The notes under the pieces: model-generated
The model's database searches: none
Told to the model about the DNA's origin: nothing
What the model saw: only the letters and a program-made list of their open reading frames with translations
NCBI GenBank assembly: GCA_000739535.1
Contig: DF820470.1
Coordinates: 268,511 to 332,510, forward strand
DNA: 64,000 nucleotides
Origin: Candidatus Vecturithrix granuli
GTDB taxonomy: Bacteria; Moduliflexota; Moduliflexia; Moduliflexales; Moduliflexaceae
Reading direction: 5' to 3'
Shown: positions 43,602 to 52,029 of the stretch, one piece after another
Layout of the letters: every line of letters starts with the position of its first letter
How positions within the stretch are numbered: position 1 is the first letter of the stretch
Made by a program: the position numbers and the translations under genes

Positions 43602-45815
43602 ATGATGTGGCAATCATTACGGCTTGCGCAAAAAATTTGGATTGGGTTGAGTATTCTGTTGATCGGATACTCTGCATCAATGGTTTTCGGAGTTGTACTT
43701 GGTCAATATACGGAATCACGGCTCTATACAGTAGAAACATCGCTGTTCCCGGCTGCCATGCAGAGCCAACAGGCGCTATCGGCTTTTAACAATCAAATTA
43801 CCCGCTACAGCGAAGCGGTGATGGCAGGTGATCCGACCTTGTTAGACATCGCCGGACAGCATGCCCTCGAAGTGACCCAGGCGTTTGAAGCGATTTTAGC
43901 CCTGACAGGACTTCATCAGGGCCAGATCGAGGCGGCCCGAAAAACCCGGGAGATGTTTGAGACCTTCAGCAAATCGGCCCAAACCGTGTATGCCGCGATG
44001 AGTGAACCTGCATCAGATGAACAAGATGCTCTGACGATGATGGCAGAGATCGAAGGACAGGCCTCTGTGCTTGCTGAGCAAACCGAGGTGGTCAGGCAGA
44101 ATCTCGATGATCTGAACACGCTCTTCGCTGAGATGCTCAAAACGGAAGTATCCGCTATCCGTAGCAATAGTAAACAGAACCGTTATATAAATATCGCGGT
44201 GTTTGTACTCGTCGTAAGCCTGTCAATCGTTGCTGTCAGTTTCCTGATGACGAGGGGGATCACGCGTCCGGTGTCCGCGCTTATGGAAATGGCACATACT
44301 ATTGCAAAAGGCGAGGTAAGTCAGAAACTTCAGATCAAGGGGCATGATGAGATTGGGAAATTAGCCGAAGCCTTTCAAAAACTGATTCTGTATTTCCAGG
44401 AAATGGCGAAAGCTGCCGCAGAAATTTCCCACGGCAATTTAGAGACGCATGTTCAGCCCCGCTCTGAACACGATGTGTTGGGAACAGGCTTTGCCCAGAT
44501 GAGCGACTATCTTAAAAAAATGGGGAAAATCGCCGAACGGGTCTCACAAGGGGATCTGCGAAGCCAAATTGTATTACAATCCCCCACCGATCAATTAGGG
44601 ACAGCGTTTATTCACATGCAGAAAGGGTTAATCACTCTCATTTCAGAGATTCACGCAAGTTCAGATTATATTGCGTCAATCAGTACGCAAGTGCTCAGCA
44701 CATCATCAATAAATGCTGACGCCTTGGAACAGATCGGGAATGCAGCGCAAGTCACTTCTTCAGCGATGAATGAAGTGAATACTACGGCCAAAGAAGTGCG
44801 TGTGAATATGGAACAGTTAACCTCTTCAGTCGAGAAAAATGGGGCGTCGATCAGTGAAATGCTGGCCTCGATTAATCAGGTTGCTGGTAATTTACGTAAA
44901 CTCTCGCATTTTGCCGATGATACCACCTCAACAGTGATCGAGATTATACGTTCTCTTGAAAAAGTCGCTGCCCAGGCTGAACATTCCAAAATGCTCTCAG
45001 AAGCTGTCTCACAAGACGCGGTATCCGGTCGTCAATCTGTTGAGGAAATGAGTGCGAGCATCTCGGCAATTTCCCAGGTCACAATGCATATTTCCGATAT
45101 TATTTCGCGCCTGGAGCATCGCTCAACAGAAATCGGAACAATCCTTGATGTGATTAATGAGGTTGCAGAACAAACATCCTTACTGGCGCTGAATGCCGCA
45201 ATCATCGCGGCTCAGGCCGGAGAACACGGACGCGGATTTGCTGTGGTGGCGAATGAAATTAAAGAGCTTGCCACGCGTGTTGGCGCCTCGACCAAGGAAA
45301 TTGCCGCCATTATCAAAGCGGTGCAAAACGATTCCTTCGACGCGGTGAACGCCATCGAACACGGACGGAAAGAGGTTGAACATGGCGTCACGGTGACTCA
45401 TCAAGCCGGGGAAGCATTAAAAAAAATCGGAGACAGTGCTGAAAATTCCTCCCAGGTGGCGGCTGAAATGGCTAGATCTCTCCACCAGCAAACCCAGGCT
45501 CATGCACATATCACCGGATCGATTCAGGATGTCACAAACATGATCAATGAAATTACTCAGGCCACCCAAGAACAAGAAAAAAATTCTTCACAGCTCTTAA
45601 CAATGGTAGAAGATATGCAGAATTTAGCAATCCACGTGCTACGAGCTATCCAGGAACAACAACTCAGTACACGGCAGGTGACTGAGTTCATGACAAATGT
45701 GACCAGCTTAGTCGAGAAAAATACCCCAACTGTCCAGCAATTAGCGCAATCTGCGAATAATCTTACCATTCAGGCCGATACGCTGAAACACAATGTCGAA
45801 CGGTTTCATATATAG
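43602..45815 (+). CDS. Methyl-accepting chemotaxis protein 2
   Basis: 737 residues. The N-terminal half mirrors the previous receptor ([32 protein letters not shown]). Helix 2 is at about 195-217, followed by HAMP, an apparent second HAMP-like segment (MGKIAERVSQGDLRSQIVLQ) and the signalling domain. The tip is INEVAEQTSLLALNAAIIAA and HGRGFAVVANEIKELATRVG; note Ile-Ile where Ile-Glu is usual in NAAIEAA. ATG 43602 or 43605 follows AAAGGG. The longer frame from 43545 crosses a terminator. Confidence 0.92.
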   Translation: MMWQSLRLAQKIWIGLSILLIGYSASMVFGVVLGQYTESRLYTVETSLFPAAMQSQQALSAFNNQITRYSEAVMAGDPTLLDIAGQHALEVTQAFEAILALTGLHQGQIEAARKTREMFETFSKSAQTVYAAMSEPASDEQDALTMMAEIEGQASVLAEQTEVVRQNLDDLNTLFAEMLKTEVSAIRSNSKQNRYINIAVFVLVVSLSIVAVSFLMTRGITRPVSALMEMAHTIAKGEVSQKLQIKGHDEIGKLAEAFQKLILYFQEMAKAAAEISHGNLETHVQPRSEHDVLGTGFAQMSDYLKKMGKIAERVSQGDLRSQIVLQSPTDQLGTAFIHMQKGLITLISEIHASSDYIASISTQVLSTSSINADALEQIGNAAQVTSSAMNEVNTTAKEVRVNMEQLTSSVEKNGASISEMLASINQVAGNLRKLSHFADDTTSTVIEIIRSLEKVAAQAEHSKMLSEAVSQDAVSGRQSVEEMSASISAISQVTMHISDIISRLEHRSTEIGTILDVINEVAEQTSLLALNAAIIAAQAGEHGRGFAVVANEIKELATRVGASTKEIAAIIKAVQNDSFDAVNAIEHGRKEVEHGVTVTHQAGEALKKIGDSAENSSQVAAEMARSLHQQTQAHAHITGSIQDVTNMINEITQATQEQEKNSSQLLTMVEDMQNLAIHVLRAIQEQQLSTRQVTEFMTNVTSLVEKNTPTVQQLAQSANNLTIQADTLKHNVERFHI

Positions 45816-45837
45816 TACATGACCACAATAAATGTGA

Positions 45838-45885
45838 TGAGTTCGTGGTGGAAAGACTCGTTCAAGCGAGCACTATAAGCCTATC
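45838..45885. repeat. Degraded GTTCGTAGT-type repeat
   Basis: GAGTTCGTGGTGGAAAGACTC then AAGCGAGCACTATAAGCC resembles the 15342 family with several changes. Confidence 0.35.
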
Positions 45886-45979
45886 ACTCAAATATTGACA
45901 TAGCAGGGAAACATGTTCTGGAAGGTACTTTCCTTGACAATTGTTATACATCGTGGTTATCCGAAGGAGTGTACTTCTT

Positions 45980-47440
45980 ATGAGTAATTCTTTTCGAAGT
46001 GATGAACCAAAGGAACATACCTTCACGGATGTTGGAAAAGTCAGATATACACCGCTCTACTTACAAGTGAAAGATGTTCTGCTCAAGCGCATCACGAATA
46101 ATGTGTATCAACGCGGCGAGGCAATCCCCAGCGAAGCGACGTTAGCCCGGGAATTTGGTGCCAGTGTTTCGACGATTCGGCAGGCTTTAGCTCTTCTGGC
46201 CGCTGATGGGGTGTTGGTCAAAAAACAAGGCAAAGGCACTTACGTTTCAGAACAAAAAACAACCTTGCGTTTTTTTTCCTGGATGAGCGAGAAGGAACCG
46301 GGAAAAGCCATTCTACTGAGGACAATCGAACGTTTTGAGCAGAAATATCCGATGTGTGTCATTGAAATCCTTCCGAACAGTTTCCAGACTGCCAAAGAGG
46401 ATCTGGTTCATTTGATTGCCAGCGGCAACGCCCCTGACATTGTGCAGATCATGACGCACTGGACCAGTTATTTTGCCGCAATGGGGGCATTGGAATGCCT
46501 GGATGGGCTGCTTAGTCAGGAAAATGTGAACAGCCGGTTTTATGAACAAGACCTCTACGGCGGCCTATTTCAGAACAAACTCTATTCTGTCTCCTGGGGA
46601 CTGGGGCCGTTTGCGCTGATTGCCAATAAAAATATGTTGCGGGAAGTTGGTGTCACGTTTCTGGACTCGCCGATGACGTTAGATGTGTTTTGGGCTGTTT
46701 GCCAGCAGATCGATCAATTTTATCAGGAAAAAGAAAAATATAGCTACGCGCTCAGCCGCTCTTCTGACAAAGAAGCCGATTTTCTGATGCTCTATGGCTT
46801 TTTACAAGCCTTTCACGGCGGATTTACGAATGAAGCAGGTGATATTATCTTTGATTCAACCGCAAACGTTGCCGCGTTTACCTGGCTGCGCGAATTTGTC
46901 AAGAATTGCCGAATTTTTACATCCGATTTACACACGATCCGGGAACGTTTTGCTCATAATGATATTGCCTTTATTTCTGATGGTCCCTGGATTAAATATG
47001 TAATGGAAAATCTGACCGGACGGGAATTCGAGCAGGATTTTACAGTTGTTTTGAACCCCGTGCATGGCGATACGCCCTCCTTTTCCTGGAATTGCAATCT
47101 AGGGCTGGCGATCTGTTCGCAAAGTCCATATAAAGCCTATTCCGCCAAATTCATCGAAGCTCTGACTCATGATCCTGAGATCGTGCGCGACTTTAGCTGG
47201 CGTACTGGAATCCTTCCGGCTCGTAAACATGAACTCGACACGCCTGATTATCACACCGAATTTTTCGAGCCTTATACGCAGCAGTTAGAACATGCAGTCT
47301 GTATCAATGCTCAACATGCGATGTTTACAAAAGCAATGCACTTCTGCGCCGATGCCGCGAGAAGAATCCTTTACGAACAGGTTGATATTGGCCAAGAATT
47401 GCGCGAGAAAACTTATTATTTGAATCTATTATATCATTGA
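45980..47440 (+). CDS. GntR-type regulator fused to a solute-binding domain, copy 1
   Basis: 486 residues, no signal peptide. Residues about 20-90 are a GntR winged helix (YTPLYLQVKDVLLKRITNNV, GEAIPSEATLAREFGASVST, VLVKKQGKGTYVSEQ). Residues about 95-485 are a complete family-1 solute-binding fold (RFFSWMSEKEPGKAILLRTI, GNAPDIVQIMTHWTSYFAAM, AFISDGPWIKYVMENL). The binding fold normally works outside the membrane; here it should be the cytoplasmic effector domain. ATG 45980 has AAGGAG 11 bases upstream and TTGACA at 45934. The paralogue at 58055 has the same architecture. The target genes are not certain. Confidence 0.85.
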   Translation: MSNSFRSDEPKEHTFTDVGKVRYTPLYLQVKDVLLKRITNNVYQRGEAIPSEATLAREFGASVSTIRQALALLAADGVLVKKQGKGTYVSEQKTTLRFFSWMSEKEPGKAILLRTIERFEQKYPMCVIEILPNSFQTAKEDLVHLIASGNAPDIVQIMTHWTSYFAAMGALECLDGLLSQENVNSRFYEQDLYGGLFQNKLYSVSWGLGPFALIANKNMLREVGVTFLDSPMTLDVFWAVCQQIDQFYQEKEKYSYALSRSSDKEADFLMLYGFLQAFHGGFTNEAGDIIFDSTANVAAFTWLREFVKNCRIFTSDLHTIRERFAHNDIAFISDGPWIKYVMENLTGREFEQDFTVVLNPVHGDTPSFSWNCNLGLAICSQSPYKAYSAKFIEALTHDPEIVRDFSWRTGILPARKHELDTPDYHTEFFEPYTQQLEHAVCINAQHAMFTKAMHFCADAARRILYEQVDIGQELREKTYYLNLLYH

Positions 47441-47470
47441 ACGATGAAATAGAACCAGCCAGAGAGGACG

Positions 47471-47503
47471 AGAAACCAGGTTTTTGAAAAAAACCTGGTT
47501 TCT
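47471..47503. terminator. Terminator hairpin after GntR/solute-binding gene
   Basis: AGAAACCAGGTTTTT pairs with AAAACCTGGTTTCT around a short A-rich loop. Same design as 43552, 48190 and 60978, with a CCAGG/CCTGG core. Confidence 0.7.
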
Positions 47504-47535
47504 CTGCTTTTCATCACTGAAAAAGGATAGAAGCT

Positions 47536-48177
47536 ATGAAAGTGGTATTGACCGGATTTGAGCCGTTTGAGGGGGAAAGCGTGAATCCTTCGCTGGAAGC
47601 AGTGAACCAGCTTGATGAGACGATTGCCGGAGCGCAGATTATGAAAGCTCAACTTCCGACGGTGTTTGGCAAGGCCATTGAACGCTTACAGGCAACCATA
47701 AACCAGGAACAGCCAGATGTCGTGATTTGCATTGGTCAGGCCAAAGAGAGCGTAGATCTGCGCGTGGAGCGTGTGGCGATCAATTTGAATGACGCGCGCA
47801 TTCCTGATAATGAAGGTCAACAACCTTTTGACGAACCGATTTTTGCTGACGGCCCCAACGCGTATTTTACTAACCTACCTGCCAAAGCCATGGTGGCGGA
47901 AATACGCAAACAGAAGATTCCGGCTTCTCTTTCCTATTCGGCCGGCACGTTTGTGTGCAACCACATCATGTACGGCCTGCTCTATCTGATTGATAAGCAA
48001 TATCCAAACATGCGCGGCGGTTTCATTCACGTGCCTTACATCCCGGAGCAAGTGCTTGAAAAGCCCAAAACCCCGAGCATGGCCTTATCTCTGATTATTC
48101 AAGGGCTTCATGCGGCAGTGACGGCCGCTGTTACGTACTACGAGGATATAAAAACAATCGAGGGGACGCTAAGTTAA
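47536..48177 (+). CDS. pcp: Pyroglutamyl-peptidase I
   Basis: Cytoplasmic cysteine peptidase (family C15) that removes N-terminal pyroglutamate from peptides. 213 residues, normal length. Start VVLTGFEPFEGESVNPS is diagnostic. The catalytic triad can be read as Glu78 (RVERVAIN), Cys141 (SAGTFVCNHIMYGLLY) and His165 (GFIHVPYIP). AAAAGGATAGAAGCT precedes the ATG. It is flanked by two terminator hairpins and is a single-gene unit. Confidence 0.95.
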   Translation: MKVVLTGFEPFEGESVNPSLEAVNQLDETIAGAQIMKAQLPTVFGKAIERLQATINQEQPDVVICIGQAKESVDLRVERVAINLNDARIPDNEGQQPFDEPIFADGPNAYFTNLPAKAMVAEIRKQKIPASLSYSAGTFVCNHIMYGLLYLIDKQYPNMRGGFIHVPYIPEQVLEKPKTPSMALSLIIQGLHAAVTAAVTYYEDIKTIEGTLS

Positions 48178-48189
48178 GCAAGCGCAACC

Positions 48190-48222
48190 AAAAAACCGGG
48201 TTTTTTCAAAAACCCGGTTTTT
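48190..48222. terminator. Bidirectional terminator between pcp and korC
   Basis: AAAAAACCGGGTTTTT and AAAAACCCGGTTTTT arms. It lies between convergent genes, so it can serve both strands. Confidence 0.75.
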
Positions 48223-48227
48223 CCTAA

Positions 48228-48776
48228 TTATTCTTCGCGTCGATGCTGTTTGCCTAAGTCCAATCCCAGGGTCAATGCCTGCCGATTCAGTTCGACGCCG
48301 CGAGGAAACCGTTCCTCTAACACCTTCATGACCGATTCGGGTTTAATCAGATCGATTAAACCCAGGATCGTGCCTAATACACAGATATTGAACACAATCG
48401 GCTTCCCGATCTGATCCATCACAGTTTGATACATCGGCAGTTGCACCTGTTGGGCGTCAACATTCGTCCGCACGGTCACAAAGCGCGAATCTGTCAACAG
48501 AACTCCGCCGGGCCGGACAATCGAAGAAAATTTACCATAGGCTTCCTGCGTCAGGCAGACGAGCACATCTGGCTGCATGACTTTGGGGTAACGAATTTCA
48601 GATTTAGCAATGATGACATCCGACCGGGTCGCGCCGCCTCTGGCTTCCGGCCCGTAGGATTGGGCCTGGGTAGCATTCAGGTTTTCATGTAAAACCGCTG
48701 CTTCAGCTAACACGATCGCCGCAGTGATGACGCCTTGCCCCCCGGACCCCGTAAAAACCAATCTACATTTTTCCAT
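48228..48776 (-). CDS. korC: 2-oxoacid:ferredoxin oxidoreductase gamma subunit
   Basis: 182 residues with the gamma-domain motif VFTGSGGQGVITAAIVLAEA and EARGGATRSDVIIA. In the complete enzyme it helps CoA-dependent decarboxylation of 2-oxoglutarate (or a branched 2-oxoacid) with ferredoxin as acceptor. It is the last gene of korDABC on the (-) strand. The weak AAAGGCG box suggests lower translation than its neighbours. Confidence 0.88.
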   Translation of the reverse strand: MEKCRLVFTGSGGQGVITAAIVLAEAAVLHENLNATQAQSYGPEARGGATRSDVIIAKSEIRYPKVMQPDVLVCLTQEAYGKFSSIVRPGGVLLTDSRFVTVRTNVDAQQVQLPMYQTVMDQIGKPIVFNICVLGTILGLIDLIKPESVMKVLEERFPRGVELNRQALTLGLDLGKQHRREE

Positions 48777-48850
48777 GACACACGCCTTTTTCTCTTTGAT
48801 TCTCGTGAAACATGAGGCATTCCGGCAGCACGTTTCACGTTGTTATTACT

Positions 48851-49648
48851 TCATTGCATGGCCTGATCGACAACTCGTTGATATTCATCGCAATATTCTG
48901 GTTTATCTCGCTGAATAAATACGCCGCGTTCAATTAAGTCGGGCTGTTCCTCTTTGGCCTTGGATCCGATGGGCGTCGTATTGTTCTTGAAAATTTCCAT
49001 CATATTGGCAGCATCGCCCTGTTTATTCTTACGGCCAAAATACGTAGGACATTGCGAAAGCACTTCCACCACTGAAAAGCCTTTGTGCATAATGGCTTCT
49101 TTCAGCATTTTCACGATTTGATGGGGATGAGCCGTTGTGGTGCGAGCAATAAACGTGGCCCCTGCGCCTTTTGCCAATTCGACCACATCAAAATCGTGAT
49201 CAATATTGAAATAGGGCGCGGTGGTTGCGGTAATACCGCAGCCCGATAACGGGGAGTGCTGACCGCCGGTCATGCCGTAAATACGGTTATTCATGACGAT
49301 CGCGGTCATGTCAATATTACGTCGGGCTGCATGGATAAAGTGATTGCCTCCGATCGCCAGCGCGTCGCCATCTCCCATCGGAACGAGTACTTTGAGGTCT
49401 GGCTTGCTCAATTTGACTCCGGTCGCAAATGCCAGAGCCCTGCCGTGCAGCGTGTGCAACGAGTGAAAATCCACATAACCCGAAATTCTCGAGGAACATC
49501 CGATGCCCGACACCATCACGATGTCATTCTTATTCAATCCTAATTCATCAACCGCCCGTAACAAATTGTTCAACACGATGCCATGCCCACATCCGGGACA
49601 CCAGATATGTGGGAAAAATTTTTTACGAATATACTCTTTGATAGCCAT
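48851..49648 (-). CDS. korB: 2-oxoacid:ferredoxin oxidoreductase beta subunit (TPP-binding)
   Basis: 265 residues. The iron-sulfur/TPP region starts HIWCPGCGHGIVLNNLLRAV, and the TPP-Mg motif is GDGDALAIGGNHFIHAARRN followed by NNRIYGMTGGQ. Size and motifs fit KorB. It lies four bases from korA (stop-to-start), so the two are coupled. KorA and KorB would form the catalytic core. Confidence 0.92.
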   Translation of the reverse strand: MAIKEYIRKKFFPHIWCPGCGHGIVLNNLLRAVDELGLNKNDIVMVSGIGCSSRISGYVDFHSLHTLHGRALAFATGVKLSKPDLKVLVPMGDGDALAIGGNHFIHAARRNIDMTAIVMNNRIYGMTGGQHSPLSGCGITATTAPYFNIDHDFDVVELAKGAGATFIARTTTAHPHQIVKMLKEAIMHKGFSVVEVLSQCPTYFGRKNKQGDAANMMEIFKNNTTPIGSKAKEEQPDLIERGVFIQRDKPEYCDEYQRVVDQAMQ

Positions 49649-49651
49649 AAG

Positions 49652-50800
49652 CTACACCCCCCTTCCTTGAATCAGCCGCAGATGGTTTTTAATATCAACC
49701 GGCGTGATAAAGACGCCGTCAATCCGGTTTGCCAGGAAGACGCGCTCAGGATATTTGACCGCTTTTTTCACTTCCTGCGTGATCTGCCCCATATTCATTT
49801 CAATCACGACAATGTGTTTGGCATTGGCGGATTTTTCTTCCACTAAATCATGCGGAAAAGGCCAGAGAGTTTGCAATTCCAACAAACCAAGCCGTTCGCC
49901 CTTTGCTCGCCGGTCTTCAACGAGATGCAGGGCTGAACGCGCCGCGCCGCCATAAGAAATCAGCAGCGTTTTGGCGTCGTCCACATAATATTCTTTATAG
50001 CGCGTAATATCGTCGGTATGGCTTTCGATTTTATCAACCAGGTGCCGAACCAGATCGTGCACGACGCGAGGGTTGGTTGATGGAAACCCCCACATATCGT
50101 GGAATAAGCCAGTGACATTGTAACGGTGTTCGCCGCCAAAGTCCGACATTGGCAAACGTCCGTCTTCTCTCGGCAAATACGGGTGATAATCTACACCGGC
50201 TTTAACCGACGTGCGCAAGCGTTTCACGACCGGCAGGTCGCCAGGCGTAGGCATCACGAGTTTCTCACGCATGTGGCCGATCACTTCATCGAACAAGAGT
50301 ACCACGGGCGTGCGATAGGTTTCTGCCAAATTAAAGGCATCAACGGTCATCTGGAACACATCCTGATGATTCGAAGCGGTCAAGGCAATAATCGCATGGT
50401 CGCCATGAGTGCCCCAGCGCGCCTGATATACATCCCCCTGGCTCGGACTGGTCGGGAGGCCGGTTGACGGTCCGCCGCGCATGACATTGACAATCACACA
50501 TGGGATTTCCGCCATGATCGCATAGCCCAGCCCTTCTTGCATCAGGGAGAATCCTGGTCCACTGGTCGCCGTCATGACCTTGCGCCCCGTTAAAGAGGCT
50601 CCGATAATCGCGCAAATCGAAGAAATTTCATCCTCCATTTGGATAAATTTGCCTCCAATCTGCGGCAACCGGTATGACATCAGTTCAGCTACTTCAGTGG
50701 AAGGCGTAATCGGGTATCCGGCATAAAACTCTAAACCGGCATATAATGACGCTTCCACGCACACCTCGTTTCCTTGAATAAATTGTATCTGTTCACTCAT
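49652..50800 (-). CDS. korA: 2-oxoacid:ferredoxin oxidoreductase alpha subunit
   Basis: 382 residues. It starts with the pyrimidine-binding region GNEVCVEASLYAGLEFYAGY PITPSTE, then SGPGFSLMQEGLGYAIMAEI and RGGPSTGLPTSPSQGD, all hallmarks of KorA. With KorB, KorC and the small ferredoxin it makes the four-subunit 2-oxoglutarate-type enzyme of anaerobes. Substrate choice between 2-oxoglutarate and branched-chain 2-oxoacids cannot be settled from sequence alone. Confidence 0.92.
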   Translation of the reverse strand: MSEQIQFIQGNEVCVEASLYAGLEFYAGYPITPSTEVAELMSYRLPQIGGKFIQMEDEISSICAIIGASLTGRKVMTATSGPGFSLMQEGLGYAIMAEIPCVIVNVMRGGPSTGLPTSPSQGDVYQARWGTHGDHAIIALTASNHQDVFQMTVDAFNLAETYRTPVVLLFDEVIGHMREKLVMPTPGDLPVVKRLRTSVKAGVDYHPYLPREDGRLPMSDFGGEHRYNVTGLFHDMWGFPSTNPRVVHDLVRHLVDKIESHTDDITRYKEYYVDDAKTLLISYGGAARSALHLVEDRRAKGERLGLLELQTLWPFPHDLVEEKSANAKHIVVIEMNMGQITQEVKKAVKYPERVFLANRIDGVFITPVDIKNHLRLIQGRGV

Positions 50801-50813
50801 AATTATACGCCCT

Positions 50814-51020
50814 CTATTCCTGAATGATAACTTCTATAGCGAGATCCGGACATTGAAACTCGCATAATTTGCAACAAATACACGCTTCCGGGCGAGCGGC
50901 ATACGCCTTATCCTGGTCATCAAGTTCCAGAACTTTTTTGGGACAAAAATGCACGCAAATCCCGCACCCTTTACACCATGCCTGGTTGATGAGCAGTTCT
51001 TTTAATACTTTCTTAGCCAT
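50814..51020 (-). CDS. korD: 2-oxoacid:ferredoxin oxidoreductase delta (2x[4Fe-4S]) subunit
   Basis: 68 residues with two complete cluster motifs, CKGCGICVHFCP and CICCKLCEFQCP. I chose the start MAKKVLKELLINQAWC (ATG 51020) with GGGGAG five bases upstream; the frame to 51068 adds an unlikely leader. It is the first gene of korDABC and the electron exit to free ferredoxin. Confidence 0.9.
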   Translation of the reverse strand: MAKKVLKELLINQAWCKGCGICVHFCPKKVLELDDQDKAYAARPEACICCKLCEFQCPDLAIEVIIQE

Positions 51021-51384
51021 GAAATCTCCCCTCTTGCTGTTATTGGCGATAGGCCTCCAGAGAATCACGTATCAAACGTTGTTATATGAAGCACGTTAAA
51101 TAAATTCTAAATCCTGTTTCAATTCTTATAGTTTTCTTGCACAAACCATGTCAAGAAAAATTTCTTTCATAAACAGCACAAGGGGGTGCCAGATTCTCGA
51201 ATTTCTTCTTCACCAGAGAAAGCTATCCACATATTTTTCTTGGAGGGAAATAAGTATCGGGACAGAATTATTCTTGAACAATGCCGCAAGGCGGCAGCAA
51301 AAGCGTTGTGCTCCTCTTCAGGGAAAAAGGTGTGGGGGTGTCTTTTCTTCCCAGAGTGACGTTGCCACTGACCCTGAGATAATT

Positions 51385-51628
51385 TAACGTGAGTTCGAGA
51401 TAAGAAAAACGCCGTAAAAGTCCCGAAGAGACGGGATATGATAGCCCAGGGTGTCAGCCCTAGGGGTGAAAATCCGACATGTGTGCCTTCTCCTCTCCGC
51501 GTTCCGCCGCCGCTCGCGGCGGAACGCGGAGAGGAGAAGGGATCCCGCTTCTTGTCCCAGGGCTGACACCCTGGGCTACCAGATTCCGCTCCGTTGGGGC
51601 TTAAAAGCTTATCCCGAACTCACGTTAA
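51385..51628. repeat. Triple nested palindrome
   Basis: There are three concentric inverted repeats. The outer arms are TAACGTGAGTTCGAGATAAG and near-complement (51608-51628). The middle arms are TAGCCCAGGGTGTCAGCCCT (51442-51461) and complement (51559-51578). The inner arms are 25 bases (51486-51510 and 51516-51540) rich in CCGC. It looks like successive insertion of palindromic elements into one another. Confidence 0.7.
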
Positions 51629-51678
51629 TTTATGAAGCCTTTCAGAACAAAGAACTTTTCTTCGCAAAGGGCAGGCAG

Positions 51679-51800
51679 AGCTGTTAAGTTCTCGTCAAAA
51701 TTACATCTCGACAAAATTACGTCTCGACTCCGCTCGATGTCAGGGTTTCCGTTCATAGAGCGAAGTCAAGGTGAAGGAGAATCCCCGGAACTTAACAGCC
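51679..51800. repeat. Palindromic element with GCTGTTAAGTTCT ends, copy 4
   Basis: GAGCTGTTAAGTTCTCG and GGAACTTAACAGCC ends. The core has two CATCTCGAC / GTCTCGACTCCGCTCGATG segments and a degraded complement. Part of the left inner arm is duplicated. Confidence 0.6.
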
Positions 51801-51888
51801 CTGCGATACAAAGAGGGGTGGGCTTGTTCAACAGAGATGATGATGTATGTCGGATGCTCGTCACATGAATCTTTAATCTGTTCTGTGT

Positions 51889-52017
51889 TTATGATCTTTC
51901 CCCATTAAATTCTTTCACCGCATAGATCATTGCGACAATGTTTTCCGAGGGGATTCCTGCCATAATATTGTGGACTTGCTGAAAGACATACCCGCCGCCT
52001 GGGCTGATGAAAAAGCG
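51889..52017 (-). pseudogene. C-terminal remnant of a URO-D-family protein
   Basis: About 42 codons read RFFISPGGGYVFQQVHNI then IPSENIVAMIYAVKEFNG before a stop. This is the characteristic end of uroporphyrinogen-decarboxylase-like (methyltransferase-type) proteins. Nothing of the first 300 residues is present. It lies directly after the ATPase pseudogene in the same frame, separated by one stop codon. Confidence 0.65.
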
Positions 52018-52029
52018 GTTCAGCCTGCA

